From assembly GCF_900141815.1 (NCBI RefSeq), contig NZ_FQYR01000002.1, forward strand, positions 473,091 to 537,090: 64,000 nucleotides of DNA, given 5' to 3'. The position numbers and the translations under genes were made by a program. The DNA is from Rubritalea squalenifaciens DSM 18772 (GTDB lineage: Bacteria; Verrucomicrobiota; Verrucomicrobiia; Verrucomicrobiales; Akkermansiaceae). Shown in pieces: positions 47,611 to 56,295 of this stretch; the first letter of the stretch is position 1; each line of letters starts with the position of its first letter. A model generated the notes under the pieces. That model was not told the origin of the DNA. It did not search any database and saw nothing but the letters and a program-made list of their open reading frames with translations.

Positions 47611-48343
47611 ATGTGTCAGGGACTTGAGGATCCGGAAGTGGACATCCACTCGGAGCGATTTGTGAAATCGCTGTTCAGCGAGATGTCGAGAACGTACGGA
47701 GTGGTCAATCTGTTGTCCTCTCTGGGCTTTGCCTATTTCTGGCGCAAACTGGCCGTCCGGGCTTTGCCCAAAGACAGTCTGCAGGTGTGCGATCTGATGA
47801 CCGGGGGCGCCGAATGCCTGACCCACATGAGGACGCATTTTGGCAAGGAGACGCGTATGGAGCTGGTGGATTGGTGTGAGGACATGTGTGCGCGGGCCAG
47901 GCAGACGGTCCGGCGCTACCATGGCAAGCAGGTGGAGGTCATCAATGCCAGTGCCCTGGCCTTGCCCAGCCAAGACGCATCCTATGATGCCGTCGTGTCT
48001 ACCTTCGGTCTGAAGACCTTGTCTCCGGATGAGCTGCTAGACTTTGTGCGGGAGGTGAAACGCGTGTTGAAGCCGGGCGGAAGCATCAGCTTGCTGGAGT
48101 TTTCCATGCCGGAAAATGCCATGGTGAGATTTTTCTTCCGCCTCTACGTGAAATTTTACGTGCCGTTTCTAGGCTGGTTGTTTCTGGGGGAATCCGGACA
48201 ACTACCGGATGCTGTGGCAATACACCAGGGAGTTTGGGAGCTGCAGAAGGGTCGTCCCGCTGTTTGAGAGCGAGGGGTTTGAAGTGCAGTGCAGGAACTC
48301 TTTCTTCGGCAGTGCTACGCACCTCATCGGGAGAATTTACTAG
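47611..48343 (+). pseudogene. UbiE-type SAM methyltransferase with 1-base frameshift
   Basis: The first 190 codons encode a class I methyltransferase: VCDLMTGGAECL (motif I, about 53-64), ELVDWCEDM (motif II), and DAVVSTFGLKTL with EVKRVLKPGGSISLLEFSMP, typical of UbiE/menaquinone-ubiquinone methylases. After the G run at 48186-48190 the frame continues as a poor 30-residue tail and stops at 48265. The +1 frame encodes the expected family C-terminus: NPDNYRMLWQYTREF, then FESEGFEVQCRNSFFGSATH and LIGRIY, ending TAG 48341. Removing one G restores a continuous 244-residue protein. Mutation or sequencing error. Confidence 0.8.
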
Positions 48344-48350
48344 CTGTTCT

Positions 48351-48815
48351 CTAGCAGCGTGAGACAAACTTCGCCGTGGTGAGATCGCCGGACTCCTTGT
48401 AGGTGAAGCGCAGGTAGCGGCCGCGGAAGAGGCCTCCGTCCTTGAAGGTGAGGTCGGTATTGCCGTTCGGGTGGATGTGGATGGCGTGCAGAGCCAGCCG
48501 GCGGGTGAATTCCTTCTGGGTGAGCGGTCCCTGGGTGGCGTACTGGCGTAGGAAAGTGGCGTAGTGGCTGTCCACGATGTGCTGGTAGAATTTTCTTAGG
48601 TTGAGTTCCGCAAATCGGGCCTTGGCGTGGACCTGCTCGGAGTCGTAGCCGCCCTCGCTATCTGGGATGATGCAGAGCTTGTAGAGTTTGAGCATCCACT
48701 TGCGCTTGCCCTCGATATGGCCGGTGTTTGGATTGAGTTTCAGCGGCCCCAGCTTTTCGTCTCGGTACTCGTCTTGCATGCGCCGGATGCTAGAGCCGCA
48801 CAGCAGAATTTCCAT
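48351..48815 (-). CDS. Hypothetical soluble protein
   Basis: A 154-residue protein from ATG 48815 (MEILLCGSSIRRMQDEYRDE...); the longer frame to 48959 overlaps the oppositely oriented PEP-CTERM gene start and has poor composition. It contains conserved-looking ARFAELNLRKFYQHIVDSHY and FTRRLALHAIHIHPNGNTDL, alpha then beta. No signal or membrane segment. Convergent with the methyltransferase, whose restored stop is 8 bases away. No family recognised. Confidence 0.6.
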   Translation of the reverse strand: MEILLCGSSIRRMQDEYRDEKLGPLKLNPNTGHIEGKRKWMLKLYKLCIIPDSEGGYDSEQVHAKARFAELNLRKFYQHIVDSHYATFLRQYATQGPLTQKEFTRRLALHAIHIHPNGNTDLTFKDGGLFRGRYLRFTYKESGDLTTAKFVSRC

Positions 48816-48931
48816 GGAAAAAGAGCGCCGTGGGCAGCTGGCTCTGGGCTTGCACCATGTGTTTTTCCAAAAAGATCGTAATACAATCCTTGGGCTGGTC
48901 ATGGAGAGTTGGAACCCTAATTCCAGACACA

Positions 48932-49714
48932 ATGAAACTAAGTACACTACTCCTGACAACTCTCACTCTCGCTTCCCCAGTCTACGCTGCCACCACCTAC
49001 ACCGGCCCGGTCGGTGGTGATATCTTGGACGGCGCCAACTGGGATAACGGCGTTCCCGATAATTCCAACCTAGGCACCGTGGCTACGGATGCCGTCTGGT
49101 CGGGCAATCTCCAGGACGTGGATTTCACGATCACTGGGGGTGCTACCTTGACCCGAGGTTCTGATTTCATTCCTGATTTCCGGGGGGACACGGACATTGT
49201 GATCGATAACGGCACGATGAATATATCCACTGGGGCTGGCACCCGTGTGCTGCGCGTCCGCAACACAGCCTCTATAACGATCAATGATGGGGGGAATCTC
49301 ATTCTGCCGACTACCCGGAACCTGGAGCTTTTTAATACCGCCAGCGTGATCATGAACGGGGGTACGCTCGTGGCTAGCGGCTTCAACGTGGGCAATATCT
49401 CTGATTCGGAGCACAGCTTTCTGACCATCAGTGGTGGTTTGGTGGATCTGAACAGCACCTTTACCCCGACTGGATTTATCAACTTTACCAGTGGTTCCAC
49501 CGGGGCGCTGGACATTGCCGCTGCAGACCAGAGTTACTATGAGGGTCTCTGGGCAAGTGGTGGACTCCGTTATGACGGAGCCAATAGCGGAACTTTCGCA
49601 GATCATTTTGAAGTCACTGGCGGTGTGCTTACTGCCGTGGCTGTACCGGAGCCGTCGAGCACTGCGCTGCTCGGCTTTGCCGGTCTATTCTTACTTGCTA
49701 AGCGTCGTCGCTAA
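48932..49714 (+). CDS. PEP-CTERM sorted exported protein 2
   Basis: A 260-residue precursor from ATG 48932: signal MKLSTLLLTTLTLASPVYAA, then a right-handed beta-helix-like body of short repeated strands (DFTITGGATLTRGSDF; VIDNGTMNISTGAGTRVLRV; ITINDGGNLILPTTRNLELF), and a C-terminal tail VPEPSSTALLGFAGLFLLAK ending in KRRR. Autotransporter- or pectate-lyase-like surface protein; no enzyme motif seen. Upstream in-frame codons to 48830 are not used. Confidence 0.85.
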   Translation: MKLSTLLLTTLTLASPVYAATTYTGPVGGDILDGANWDNGVPDNSNLGTVATDAVWSGNLQDVDFTITGGATLTRGSDFIPDFRGDTDIVIDNGTMNISTGAGTRVLRVRNTASITINDGGNLILPTTRNLELFNTASVIMNGGTLVASGFNVGNISDSEHSFLTISGGLVDLNSTFTPTGFINFTSGSTGALDIAAADQSYYEGLWASGGLRYDGANSGTFADHFEVTGGVLTAVAVPEPSSTALLGFAGLFLLAKRRR

Positions 49715-49744
49715 GCAGGCCTTTGTCCCCCCAGTTTAAAGAAA

Positions 49745-49840
49745 AGTTCCATCCTATGTCGATGCATAGGATGGAACTCATGCCCGCCTGGTTACAGGCT
49801 CATGATTTGGGTTTTTCACCTGCTGGCAGGCATTTTTTTT
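49745..49840 (+). terminator. Long stem and terminator pair
   Basis: AGTTCCATCCTATG and its exact complement CATAGGATGGAACT form a 14-base stem with a 6-base loop. It is followed by a second stem (ATGCCCGCC ... GGCAGGCAT) and eight T. It ends the PEP-CTERM gene transcript and possibly, in reverse, the minus-strand gene on the right. Confidence 0.8.
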
Positions 49841-49870
49841 CTTTGGGTTTTAGAAAATCTTTCTGGGTGA

Positions 49871-50266
49871 CTAGTGCCAGGCGGTGTTGTCGTAGTAGAG
49901 ATATCCGTCCTCCCATCCGATCATGGTGCGGTAGGTATCTCCCTCGGAGACGTAGCGTGGCTGGCCACTGGGTTTCCACCAGTCAGGTCCATTGGACCAG
50001 CTTGGCGATTGCTTTGGTGAGTCACTCTGAGCGGGTACTCCCATCCGTTCCGCGTAGGCTGCCAGCTCGGTGAGCGGTACGCGTGCTTTGACCAGCGTGC
50101 GCCGGTCGGTTTGGCCGTCGGCCTCTTCTTGCTCCTGAATGTTGAGCGCGTTTACGGGTAAAGCTCGCACTGCCTTGGAGGGCATGAGCTTGATATAGGT
50201 TGTCACTATAAGACCGCAGGAGATGATAAGCAAAGCGACGGGTTTGGCGCGGGGGATCTTCTTCAT
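49871..50266 (-). CDS. Membrane-anchored hypothetical protein
   Basis: A 131-residue protein with one N-terminal membrane segment (about 8-26, KPVALLIISCGLIVTTYIK) and a soluble domain. Residues about 96-131 are Trp/Tyr-rich (WSNGPDWWKPSGQPRYVSEG ... WEDGYLYYDNTAWH), a strand-rich end of unclear role. Monocistronic, convergent with the terminator at 49745. No family recognised. Confidence 0.6.
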   Translation of the reverse strand: MKKIPRAKPVALLIISCGLIVTTYIKLMPSKAVRALPVNALNIQEQEEADGQTDRRTLVKARVPLTELAAYAERMGVPAQSDSPKQSPSWSNGPDWWKPSGQPRYVSEGDTYRTMIGWEDGYLYYDNTAWH

Positions 50267-50430
50267 AGTTTTGGTTAGACCTGTATCGATAGTCTAGAAA
50301 CTATGCCTGAAGCCGCTTTGGAGGAGAAGAGGGAAACTCGGACCTTTTTCTTATAAAAACTTAGGAGATAGGATCATTTTCATTCGTGATATAGAAATGA
50401 AAGATATTTAATGGATTGTGATAGAATGTG

Positions 50431-51081
50431 TTAGTGGCTGGAGGAGGTGTCCTCCAGCGGGAGCTTCTGGATGTCAGGCACTTGGCAGTTCTCCGCCGGG
50501 TAGCCTACTACCAGCAGCAAGAAGGGTTTTTCATCCTTGGGCCGCTGCAGGATGGTATTGAGGAACTGCATCGGGCTGGGCGTGTGGGTCAGGGTGGCCA
50601 GTCCCGCGTGGTGCAGCGCGGTGATCAGCATGCCGGTGGCGATGCCCACGGACTCCTTCGGGTAGTAGGTCTTGCTCTCCGTGCCGTCCGGCCGGGTGGT
50701 TCTGGACTTCTGGAAAATGGCGATCAGTGCCGGGGCTGTCTGCAGGAAAGGTTTCTCCGCGTCCGTGCCCAGCGGGGCCAGGGTGTCCAGCCAGTCCTGT
50801 GGTGCGCGGTGTTGGTAGAACTCCCGCTCCTCCGCCTCGGCAGCCTCGCGGATCTGTGTCTTGATCTCCGGGCTGGTGACCACGGCGAAGTGCCAAGGCT
50901 GTAGGTTGGCGCCATTGGGGGCCGTGCCCGCCGTCAGCAGGCAATGCTCCAGCACGCCTTTCGGGATGGGATCTGGCGAGAAATCGCGCACGCTGCGGCG
51001 GCGGCTCATGGCTTCGTAGAATTCGGCGGCGCGTATCTGGCTGGTCTCGGCTGGCAGGCGGGTAAAATTCAGGGCTGGCAT
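50431..51081 (-). CDS. Nitroreductase-superfamily protein, iodotyrosine-deiodinase-like
   Basis: A 216-residue FMN-binding fold protein: MSRRRSVRDFSPDPI (residues 25-39, FMN phosphate arginines), TAPNGANLQPWHFAVV (53-68) and the C-terminal LLLVVGYPAENCQVPDI. The combination of a central helix YYPKESVGIATGMLITALHH and the ending V-G-Y-P-A-x-x-C-x-V-P is closer to the iodotyrosine deiodinase (reductive dehalogenase) branch than to classical nitroreductases. Substrate uncertain. Monocistronic. Confidence 0.8.
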   Translation of the reverse strand: MPALNFTRLPAETSQIRAAEFYEAMSRRRSVRDFSPDPIPKGVLEHCLLTAGTAPNGANLQPWHFAVVTSPEIKTQIREAAEAEEREFYQHRAPQDWLDTLAPLGTDAEKPFLQTAPALIAIFQKSRTTRPDGTESKTYYPKESVGIATGMLITALHHAGLATLTHTPSPMQFLNTILQRPKDEKPFLLLVVGYPAENCQVPDIQKLPLEDTSSSH

Positions 51082-51232
51082 AATGAAGTCGTTTCCAAAG
51101 ACCTAACTCACGTGGGAATCGCCCTCATGCCAAGCCTATTCCTCCGCACTGGCCTGCAGCCGCTCTCTGTGCCTAATTGAGAGGACATTTGACTTGCCCT
51201 GCACGCCCGCTCTGATCAATCTCCCTGCCAAG

Positions 51233-52156
51233 ATGAACAGATTGTCATTTATTCTCCTGCCAGCCCTCCTGCTGGTATCCTGTGAGCGTCAGCCTATGAG
51301 GAGTGTGACGCGTGCGGACGACCCTCTGCCTGAGAAGGTGGAGGCGGAGAGCTATCTGCTGGCCTATCCCGGCCACCTGCAGATGGTGGGCAATTCTGTG
51401 GATGTCACGGAGATCTATGCGGCACCCAAGGTGCTGATGGAAGCTGTGAATGAAGAGAAGCAGAAGCGCGCGGTGATGTCTCAGGGCAGCATGACGCGTG
51501 AGCGCCGCTTCTGGCTGCAGTGCAATACCGCGGACAGCATGATCGTCTACCCGCTGAAGGTGGATATGACTAACGTGCTCACCATGGGGGGCAAGAAGCT
51601 GGAGGTCCCTGAGCTGGGCAATCCGCTAAAAGGCAAGACGGTGAAGGCCCGGTGGGATGGCAAGACCTACAGCTGGGAGCCCATGGGCAAGGAGGAAGAG
51701 GCTGTCATGGTGGATACCAACAAGATCTTCGGTGCCTATGATGCGGAGATCTACGGTACCAAACCGCGCCGCCCCGGCGAGAGCTGGAGCTTCAATCCGG
51801 CCCATCTTCTGCCCTTTCCTCCGGAAGACGTGAGCTTCACGGGCGAGGCCTCCATGAAATTTGAAAAAGTGCAGTTCTACCGTGGCTACCAATGCGCCTA
51901 CTTTTCCTTTGAGGTGGATAGCGTGGGCTCCAGCCAGGCTGGGGAAGACCACGTCAAGGCCCGCGGCCGTGTGATCCGGGCGCTGGACTACGGCGTGGAC
52001 CTCTACATGGCGGTGAATATCAAGTCCCGCGCCAAGCTGGGCCTGGGCAGCACCGGGGACTCCAGCTACTCCATGAACCGCAAGATCGTCCAGCCAAACA
52101 AAGTAAAAGCCCGCCCTCAGCATGAGGAACGGGCTGTGGTGAGAAGGTCTCGCTAA
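51233..52156 (+). CDS. Lipoprotein of unknown function
   Basis: A 307-residue precursor from ATG 51233: signal MNRLSFILLPALLLVSC with lipobox LVSC, then a mature beta-rich domain with many polar strands (LKVDMTNVLTMGGKKLEVPE; SFTGEASMKFEKVQFYRGYQ; RVIRALDYGVDLYMAVNIKS). No repeated motif or active site seen. Its basic C-terminus (ERAVVRRSR) ends 8 bases before the oppositely oriented PEP-CTERM gene. Confidence 0.7.
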   Translation: MNRLSFILLPALLLVSCERQPMRSVTRADDPLPEKVEAESYLLAYPGHLQMVGNSVDVTEIYAAPKVLMEAVNEEKQKRAVMSQGSMTRERRFWLQCNTADSMIVYPLKVDMTNVLTMGGKKLEVPELGNPLKGKTVKARWDGKTYSWEPMGKEEEAVMVDTNKIFGAYDAEIYGTKPRRPGESWSFNPAHLLPFPPEDVSFTGEASMKFEKVQFYRGYQCAYFSFEVDSVGSSQAGEDHVKARGRVIRALDYGVDLYMAVNIKSRAKLGLGSTGDSSYSMNRKIVQPNKVKARPQHEERAVVRRSR

Positions 52157-52163
52157 AAGGAGT

Positions 52164-52925
52164 CTATCGGCGGCGGCGTAGGATGAATCCCAGTCCGGCC
52201 AGACCTACGAGAGCAGTGCTGGTCGGTTCTGGCACGCTGGAGACCATGGCGCCTTCGAGTACCAGGTTGTCTACGTTTTCCACGCTATTAAAGATCTTCA
52301 CATTGGCCATATCCATGGTGAAAAGCTTGTCGTCGTTACGGTTGATGCCGAGACGGAAGCTCTGCAGGCCTCCTGGATTAGCGACAACGGTACCGATGTG
52401 GTTGGCGGACCCAGCTCCTTCTTCAGTGAGGTAGAACTCGGTGTCCGCGCCGTTCTTGATCAGGGTGATGTTGTACCAGCTGCTTGAATTCAGGCCTGCA
52501 CTTGAGGTGCTAAAAATGGCTCCGCCTTCCTGAGTCGCTACGCGGATGTCTCCTCCATTGGAGTCAATTTGCCAGGAGTAGAGCGTGCCAGCGCCACCAG
52601 TATTATTGGCAAAGAGGCCTTGGAAGCTGCCTTGGTTCCAGCTGTCGGTTTTCACCCAGAGTGATACGGTGAAGTTCGCCGCGCCGCCAGGGCCTACGGT
52701 TTCCAGCCAGGCTGGGTTGTTGTCGTCTCCAGAGAAGCTGGCGCTGCCGTCGCCATTCAGGCTGACGAGATCCGTGCCAGATCCCTGGGCCAGCGTGTAG
52801 CTGCCGCCAACTTCGTTGTCCAGGAGGTCTCCATCGGAGAAGTCATAGTGGGCGATGAGCGCTGCCTGGCTAGTGGTGGCCATGCAGGCTAATACTGAGA
52901 GGTGTGTGAATAGTGTTTTGCACAT
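52164..52925 (-). CDS. PEP-CTERM sorted LamG-domain protein
   Basis: A 253-residue precursor from ATG 52925: signal MCKTLFTHLSVLACMATTSQ, a LamG/concanavalin jelly roll (ALIAHYDFSDGDLLDNEVGG; FTVSLWVKTDSWNQGSFQGL; LIKNGADTEFYLTEEG, about 22-220) and the sorting tail VPEPTSTALVGLAGLGFILR plus basic residues. Probably carbohydrate-binding at the cell surface. The LamG fold matches the domain of the FecR-like protein at 42240. Confidence 0.85.
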   Translation of the reverse strand: MCKTLFTHLSVLACMATTSQAALIAHYDFSDGDLLDNEVGGSYTLAQGSGTDLVSLNGDGSASFSGDDNNPAWLETVGPGGAANFTVSLWVKTDSWNQGSFQGLFANNTGGAGTLYSWQIDSNGGDIRVATQEGGAIFSTSSAGLNSSSWYNITLIKNGADTEFYLTEEGAGSANHIGTVVANPGGLQSFRLGINRNDDKLFTMDMANVKIFNSVENVDNLVLEGAMVSSVPEPTSTALVGLAGLGFILRRRR

Positions 52926-53115
52926 GGTATCAAGGTATCCTGCCCCATTTGAAAACGTTAACACCCTCAGCTAAAAAAATGGCTCTATGTCGAAGATTGG
53001 CTGTCGTGTTTTAAAAATTCAATCGGCGTGAACTTTATTCAAATTCAATAACCTGCCGTTATTCCCCATCGATAGGCGCAATCACTGCGTCAAAAAATAA
53101 ACACATGAATACTCA

Positions 53116-53865
53116 ATGAAAACACAAACGATGACATTAGTCGTGGCTGCAGCCCTACTGGCTGTGCCAGCCGCTCACGCTGCTCAGATCGCCCTCTACA
53201 TCGATGGGGCAAACTATGCAGACAGTAATACTCCAGCCGCAGCCTCTGCTGCAGGCGTCACCGCCTCAGGCATGGCTTTCGTAGGTTTAAGTGGCGGTAG
53301 TGGTGGACCAGTCAGGGACCAGTTCGGTGATATCAACTTGGGTGGAAATGTTCCATCTGACGACTACTGGTACGTGGTGAATGCCAATCTGGACCTCGCT
53401 GCTGACCCAGGGGTGTCCTCCGCCGTAGCAGATGACTATTTCGGCTTCACCCTCACCGCAGATGCTGGCTCTCAGCTGGACCTGAATACCCTCACCTTCG
53501 ACTGGGGGTTCGGCTCCAATGATGACGCACTCACCGGTACCACTATCGGTTACCGTGTCTTCGCTAGCGTGGACGGTGGTAGCTTCGTTTCACTCGGCGT
53601 GGAGTCCTTCAATGGCGACGTCGCGATCGATACCTGGGTAGACGGCACTGCAGGCAACTACGACCTCAGCGGCCTTGGCCTCACCACCGATGGCGGCAGC
53701 GTGGAATTCCGCGTCCAGACCTTCTCTACCAGTAGTGGTGGTGGCGTCATGCAGGCATTCCAGAACATCTCCGTAGATGGCGCCCTCGTCGCCGTCCCGG
53801 AACCTAGTAGCACCGCCCTCATCGGACTCGCCGGTCTCGGCTTCATCCTGCGCCGCCGCCGCTAA
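53116..53865 (+). CDS. PEP-CTERM sorted exported protein 3
   Basis: A 249-residue precursor: signal MKTQTMTLVVAAALLAVPAA, a beta-sandwich body with a galactose-binding-like pattern (FGFTLTADAGSQLDLNTLTF; GYRVFASVDGGSFVSLGVES; VEFRVQTFSTSSGGGVMQAF) and the tail VPEPSSTALIGLAGLGFILR with basic end. Followed by a perfect terminator. Divergent from the LamG PEP-CTERM gene across a 190-base A/T-rich space that probably contains both promoters. Confidence 0.85.
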   Translation: MKTQTMTLVVAAALLAVPAAHAAQIALYIDGANYADSNTPAAASAAGVTASGMAFVGLSGGSGGPVRDQFGDINLGGNVPSDDYWYVVNANLDLAADPGVSSAVADDYFGFTLTADAGSQLDLNTLTFDWGFGSNDDALTGTTIGYRVFASVDGGSFVSLGVESFNGDVAIDTWVDGTAGNYDLSGLGLTTDGGSVEFRVQTFSTSSGGGVMQAFQNISVDGALVAVPEPSSTALIGLAGLGFILRRRR

Positions 53866-53900
53866 CAGCTCCCCTCGATACCAATCCTTCCCAAAACCCA

Positions 53901-53932
53901 AAGCCACTCCCCTCACAGGAGTGGCTTTTTTG
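53901..53932 (+). terminator. Rho-independent terminator
   Basis: AAGCCACTCC, loop CCTCACA, GGAGTGGCTT, then T run. Directly follows PEP-CTERM gene 53116-53865. Confidence 0.9.
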
Positions 53933-53979
53933 TGGGCAATCGCTCAAGAAAAATCCCAGCCCATGACAAGCCCGCAGGG

Positions 53980-54090
53980 CTCCCATCCCGTAGGGATGAT
54001 GGAACAAAGCCCGGCGGTAAGCTTGTCGCTAGACAAGCGCCACCCCGGGAACCGATCCCCCCACAAAGACCACCCCGGAGGGGTGGGGGA
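53980..54090 (-). repeat. Palindrome-rich repeat A, inverted copy 5
   Basis: GCCCGGCGGTAAGCTTGTCG, CTAGACAAGCGCCACCCCGG and CCACCCCGGAGGGGTGGGGG, the same orientation as the copy at 3951 about 50 kb away. In the HindIII-like arm the loop changes from CCAGTG to CTAGACA with the arms adjusted. It occupies most of the gap between 53866 and 54183, at the border of the second small-gene island. Confidence 0.8.
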
Positions 54091-54183
54091 AGGATCTTCC
54101 CAATGTATTTTACATCAGGGAGTCGCTTGTGTTAGAATAAGGCTTCCTGATTGTGCGGGAATGCAACACGAGATGCTAAAACG

Positions 54184-54561
54184 ATGAATAAGAAAAAGGT
54201 TCTGTTAGGTTTGGTGGTCACCGGGCTAGTATCCATGTGTGTAGGCCTTGTAGTGTTCTATCTCTTTGTTGTGTACCCGGGTATGAGGAAAATGATTGAT
54301 GAGTCGATAACGTTTCGCCGCGTAATAGAAATCCAGAATGCCGTGGTATTCTTCGAAATGGATGAAGGTAAAGAGATCACCGACTTGCACGAATTGATTC
54401 CACGCTACTATCAAGCCGCTGATGAGAACGCTCCCTTCGAGGATGCATGGGGGAATCAAATTGAATTCACCAGAAATGAAGATGGATACAAGTACCTCTC
54501 CTGCCTTGGGCCTGATGGCGTCACCGAAACGGGCGACGATATCAGCCTGATCTTTAGATGA
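54184..54561 (+). CDS. Pseudopilin GspG-like protein
   Basis: A 125-residue protein (MNKKKVLLGLVVTGLVSMCV...), one N-terminal membrane helix, then a domain with the C-terminal pattern of type II secretion major pseudopilins: DAWGNQIEFTRNEDGYKYLS followed by LGPDGVTETGDDIS (about 90-120), the calcium-binding loop region. The prepilin cleavage motif (G-F-x-x-x-E) at the start is missing, so it is not a normal pseudopilin. First gene of the second small-gene island; function unclear. Confidence 0.6.
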   Translation: MNKKKVLLGLVVTGLVSMCVGLVVFYLFVVYPGMRKMIDESITFRRVIEIQNAVVFFEMDEGKEITDLHELIPRYYQAADENAPFEDAWGNQIEFTRNEDGYKYLSCLGPDGVTETGDDISLIFR

Positions 54562-54663
54562 AGCCATACACTTCCCCGGATCTAGCAGTAAGGTATCAAT
54601 AGGTGTTTCTGGATCGACCTCACCGCCCTGCCTAATCTAGGCTCTTATCAAACGAAGCGTGTA

Positions 54664-54963
54664 ATGGACTATTTTGTGATACCGGGAAGTCAACTAGCGG
54701 AGCATGTGCCCAGCGGGAGTACGGCATCCTTGTTCTATTTTGAAGTGGATGATCACGGGCTGGTGACGAGACAAGTCGAGGTCTCAGGGGACTCACGCTG
54801 CAAACAAGATGAGCCGGGAAGTTTTCTTCTCAAGTCGCTTGATCGCAGTCGATACAGTCCGTGCAGAGTATCTGCCGAAGAATTTCATGATAGTTGGAGC
54901 TTTCCCACTGACTTTGTAAAGCAGGCGCACGAAGATGGGCGTGTGTATTGGAAGAGGAAGTAG
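54664..54963 (+). CDS. Hypothetical small soluble protein
   Basis: A 99-residue protein (MDYFVIPGSQLAEHVPSGST...), strand-rich with a basic C-terminal end (YWKRK). No signal peptide. Stand-alone gene 102 bases after the previous one. Length and lack of targeting fit a cytoplasmic immunity-type protein, but no family recognised. Confidence 0.55.
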   Translation: MDYFVIPGSQLAEHVPSGSTASLFYFEVDDHGLVTRQVEVSGDSRCKQDEPGSFLLKSLDRSRYSPCRVSAEEFHDSWSFPTDFVKQAHEDGRVYWKRK

Positions 54964-55071
54964 TCCACCCGCCGTATGAACTTAGCGGTGCGGAGTGGCG
55001 CTAGAGCAAAGAGGTGTCATGTAGAAATGATTAAGTTGCCAATGGGGTGGAAGTGTAGAAAAAAAGAGCGC

Positions 55072-55419
55072 ATGTCGGTGCGAAGTCTTTTTCTCTTGTG
55101 TGTCTTGCTAACAGCTTGTGTTCACACGCCACCCGATGAGGGTGAGATTTGGACTACGAATGTGGAGTACAAGGAGCTGATCTGGAATCGTTCCTTAGAG
55201 GTGAACGAGGGTGATTATATCAAGGTAGAGCACGTAAACTATCCGAAGAGTTATCGCGTGGAGTCCATTACGAAGGAGGGAGTGAAGCTGCGAGATCTCT
55301 ATGCTGGTAGGATGATGATGGTGCGTGAGAATCAGGGGCCAGGCTATAATGCGCATTCGATTGATTTGAGCGGGAAGCCCACGGCGAGAATCCTTTACTT
55401 TGTGATGTTCTCGGAATAA
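55072..55419 (+). CDS. Small lipoprotein
   Basis: A 115-residue precursor from ATG 55072 (MSVRSLFLLCVLLTAC) with a lipobox (LLTAC). ATG 55027 and 54976 are in frame but give no signal peptide at the right place. Mature part about 100 residues, beta-rich (IKVEHVNYPKSYRVESITKE). No family recognised. Confidence 0.6.
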   Translation: MSVRSLFLLCVLLTACVHTPPDEGEIWTTNVEYKELIWNRSLEVNEGDYIKVEHVNYPKSYRVESITKEGVKLRDLYAGRMMMVRENQGPGYNAHSIDLSGKPTARILYFVMFSE

Positions 55420-55458
55420 GAGCTTAGGTAAATTAGATGAATTGTGATCCAAGCGATG

Positions 55459-56214
55459 AACTATCTATTCCACCTCGTAGTCGTATTTAGCTGCTTTGCC
55501 GTATTGGGCAGCTGTGAACGGGATCGTAGTCAGAACTCTGATGAGGCCACCGCTAGTGAGAGAGTTGAGAATGATGAGTCATTGTCTGCGTTCTATGCCC
55601 CCGTGCCAGAGAGCATCACCGTGCCCAAGATCGAAATAACGAACTGGGTAACCTGGCTGACCATAGAAAATACCAATGTATCGGCCTTGGAGCTGGATCA
55701 AATCCTGCCGACGATTAAACCAAGCAATCTTGGAGATGGTTCTCCGCCAGGAGGGATGGAGTGGCAATTTACCATCTATTTGGAATCAAAAGATACAGGC
55801 AAGGGAGATTTACTTACAGTCTACATGTTGAAGGACGGCGAGATCTTTGGTGTGGAGGGAGATGAAGATCGCATGCTGCGTCTGCAGAAAGCCCTGATGA
55901 AGCTTGTGAACAAGAAAACGGGGGAAGCCGAGCCGCTGGAGTTAGCCGCTGTCCGCGAGTTCTTGGACGAAGGTGAACTGGGCTTAGATACACTACTGGA
56001 GAGGTTTGGAGGGGCTCCTAAGTTGGTCGATGCTGGTCCAGTATTTGGCGTTGTCCACGTGTGCCGGGGGCATGGAGGTGCGAGGTATCTATTTGAAGTG
56101 CTGGATGATGAAGAGAAAGGTGGTCTCTGCGTTGTCAAAGTCTGGCTGGCATTGGACGGGTATAATTTAGGGGAAGCTATGATCTTGTGGGATAAGAGTA
56201 GTGAGAGTGAGTGA
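55459..56214 (+). CDS. Lipoprotein of unknown function
   Basis: A 251-residue precursor from ATG 55459 (MNYLFHLVVVFSCFAVLGSC; lipobox LGSC), GTG 55444 being an alternative. A Ser/Glu linker is followed by an alpha/beta domain (EITNWVTWLTIENTNVSALE; EWQFTIYLESKDTGKGDLLT; LLERFGGAPKLVDAGPVFGV). An outer-membrane or periplasmic lipid-anchored location is predicted. No family recognised. Confidence 0.6.
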   Translation, partial: NYLFHLVVVFSCFAVLGSCERDRSQNSDEATASERVENDESLSAFYAPVPESITVPKIEITNWVTWLTIENTNVSALELDQILPTIKPSNLGDGSPPGGMEWQFTIYLESKDTGKGDLLTVYMLKDGEIFGVEGDEDRMLRLQKALMKLVNKKTGEAEPLELAAVREFLDEGELGLDTLLERFGGAPKLVDAGPVFGVVHVCRGHGGARYLFEVLDDEEKGGLCVVKVWLALDGYNLGEAMILWDKSSESE

Positions 56215-56295
56215 TGGCGAACACCATAGGACATGGATTATGTGCATGAAGAAACAATCTCGATACAGTGAGCTAGATTCGTTCAGATTGATTTG

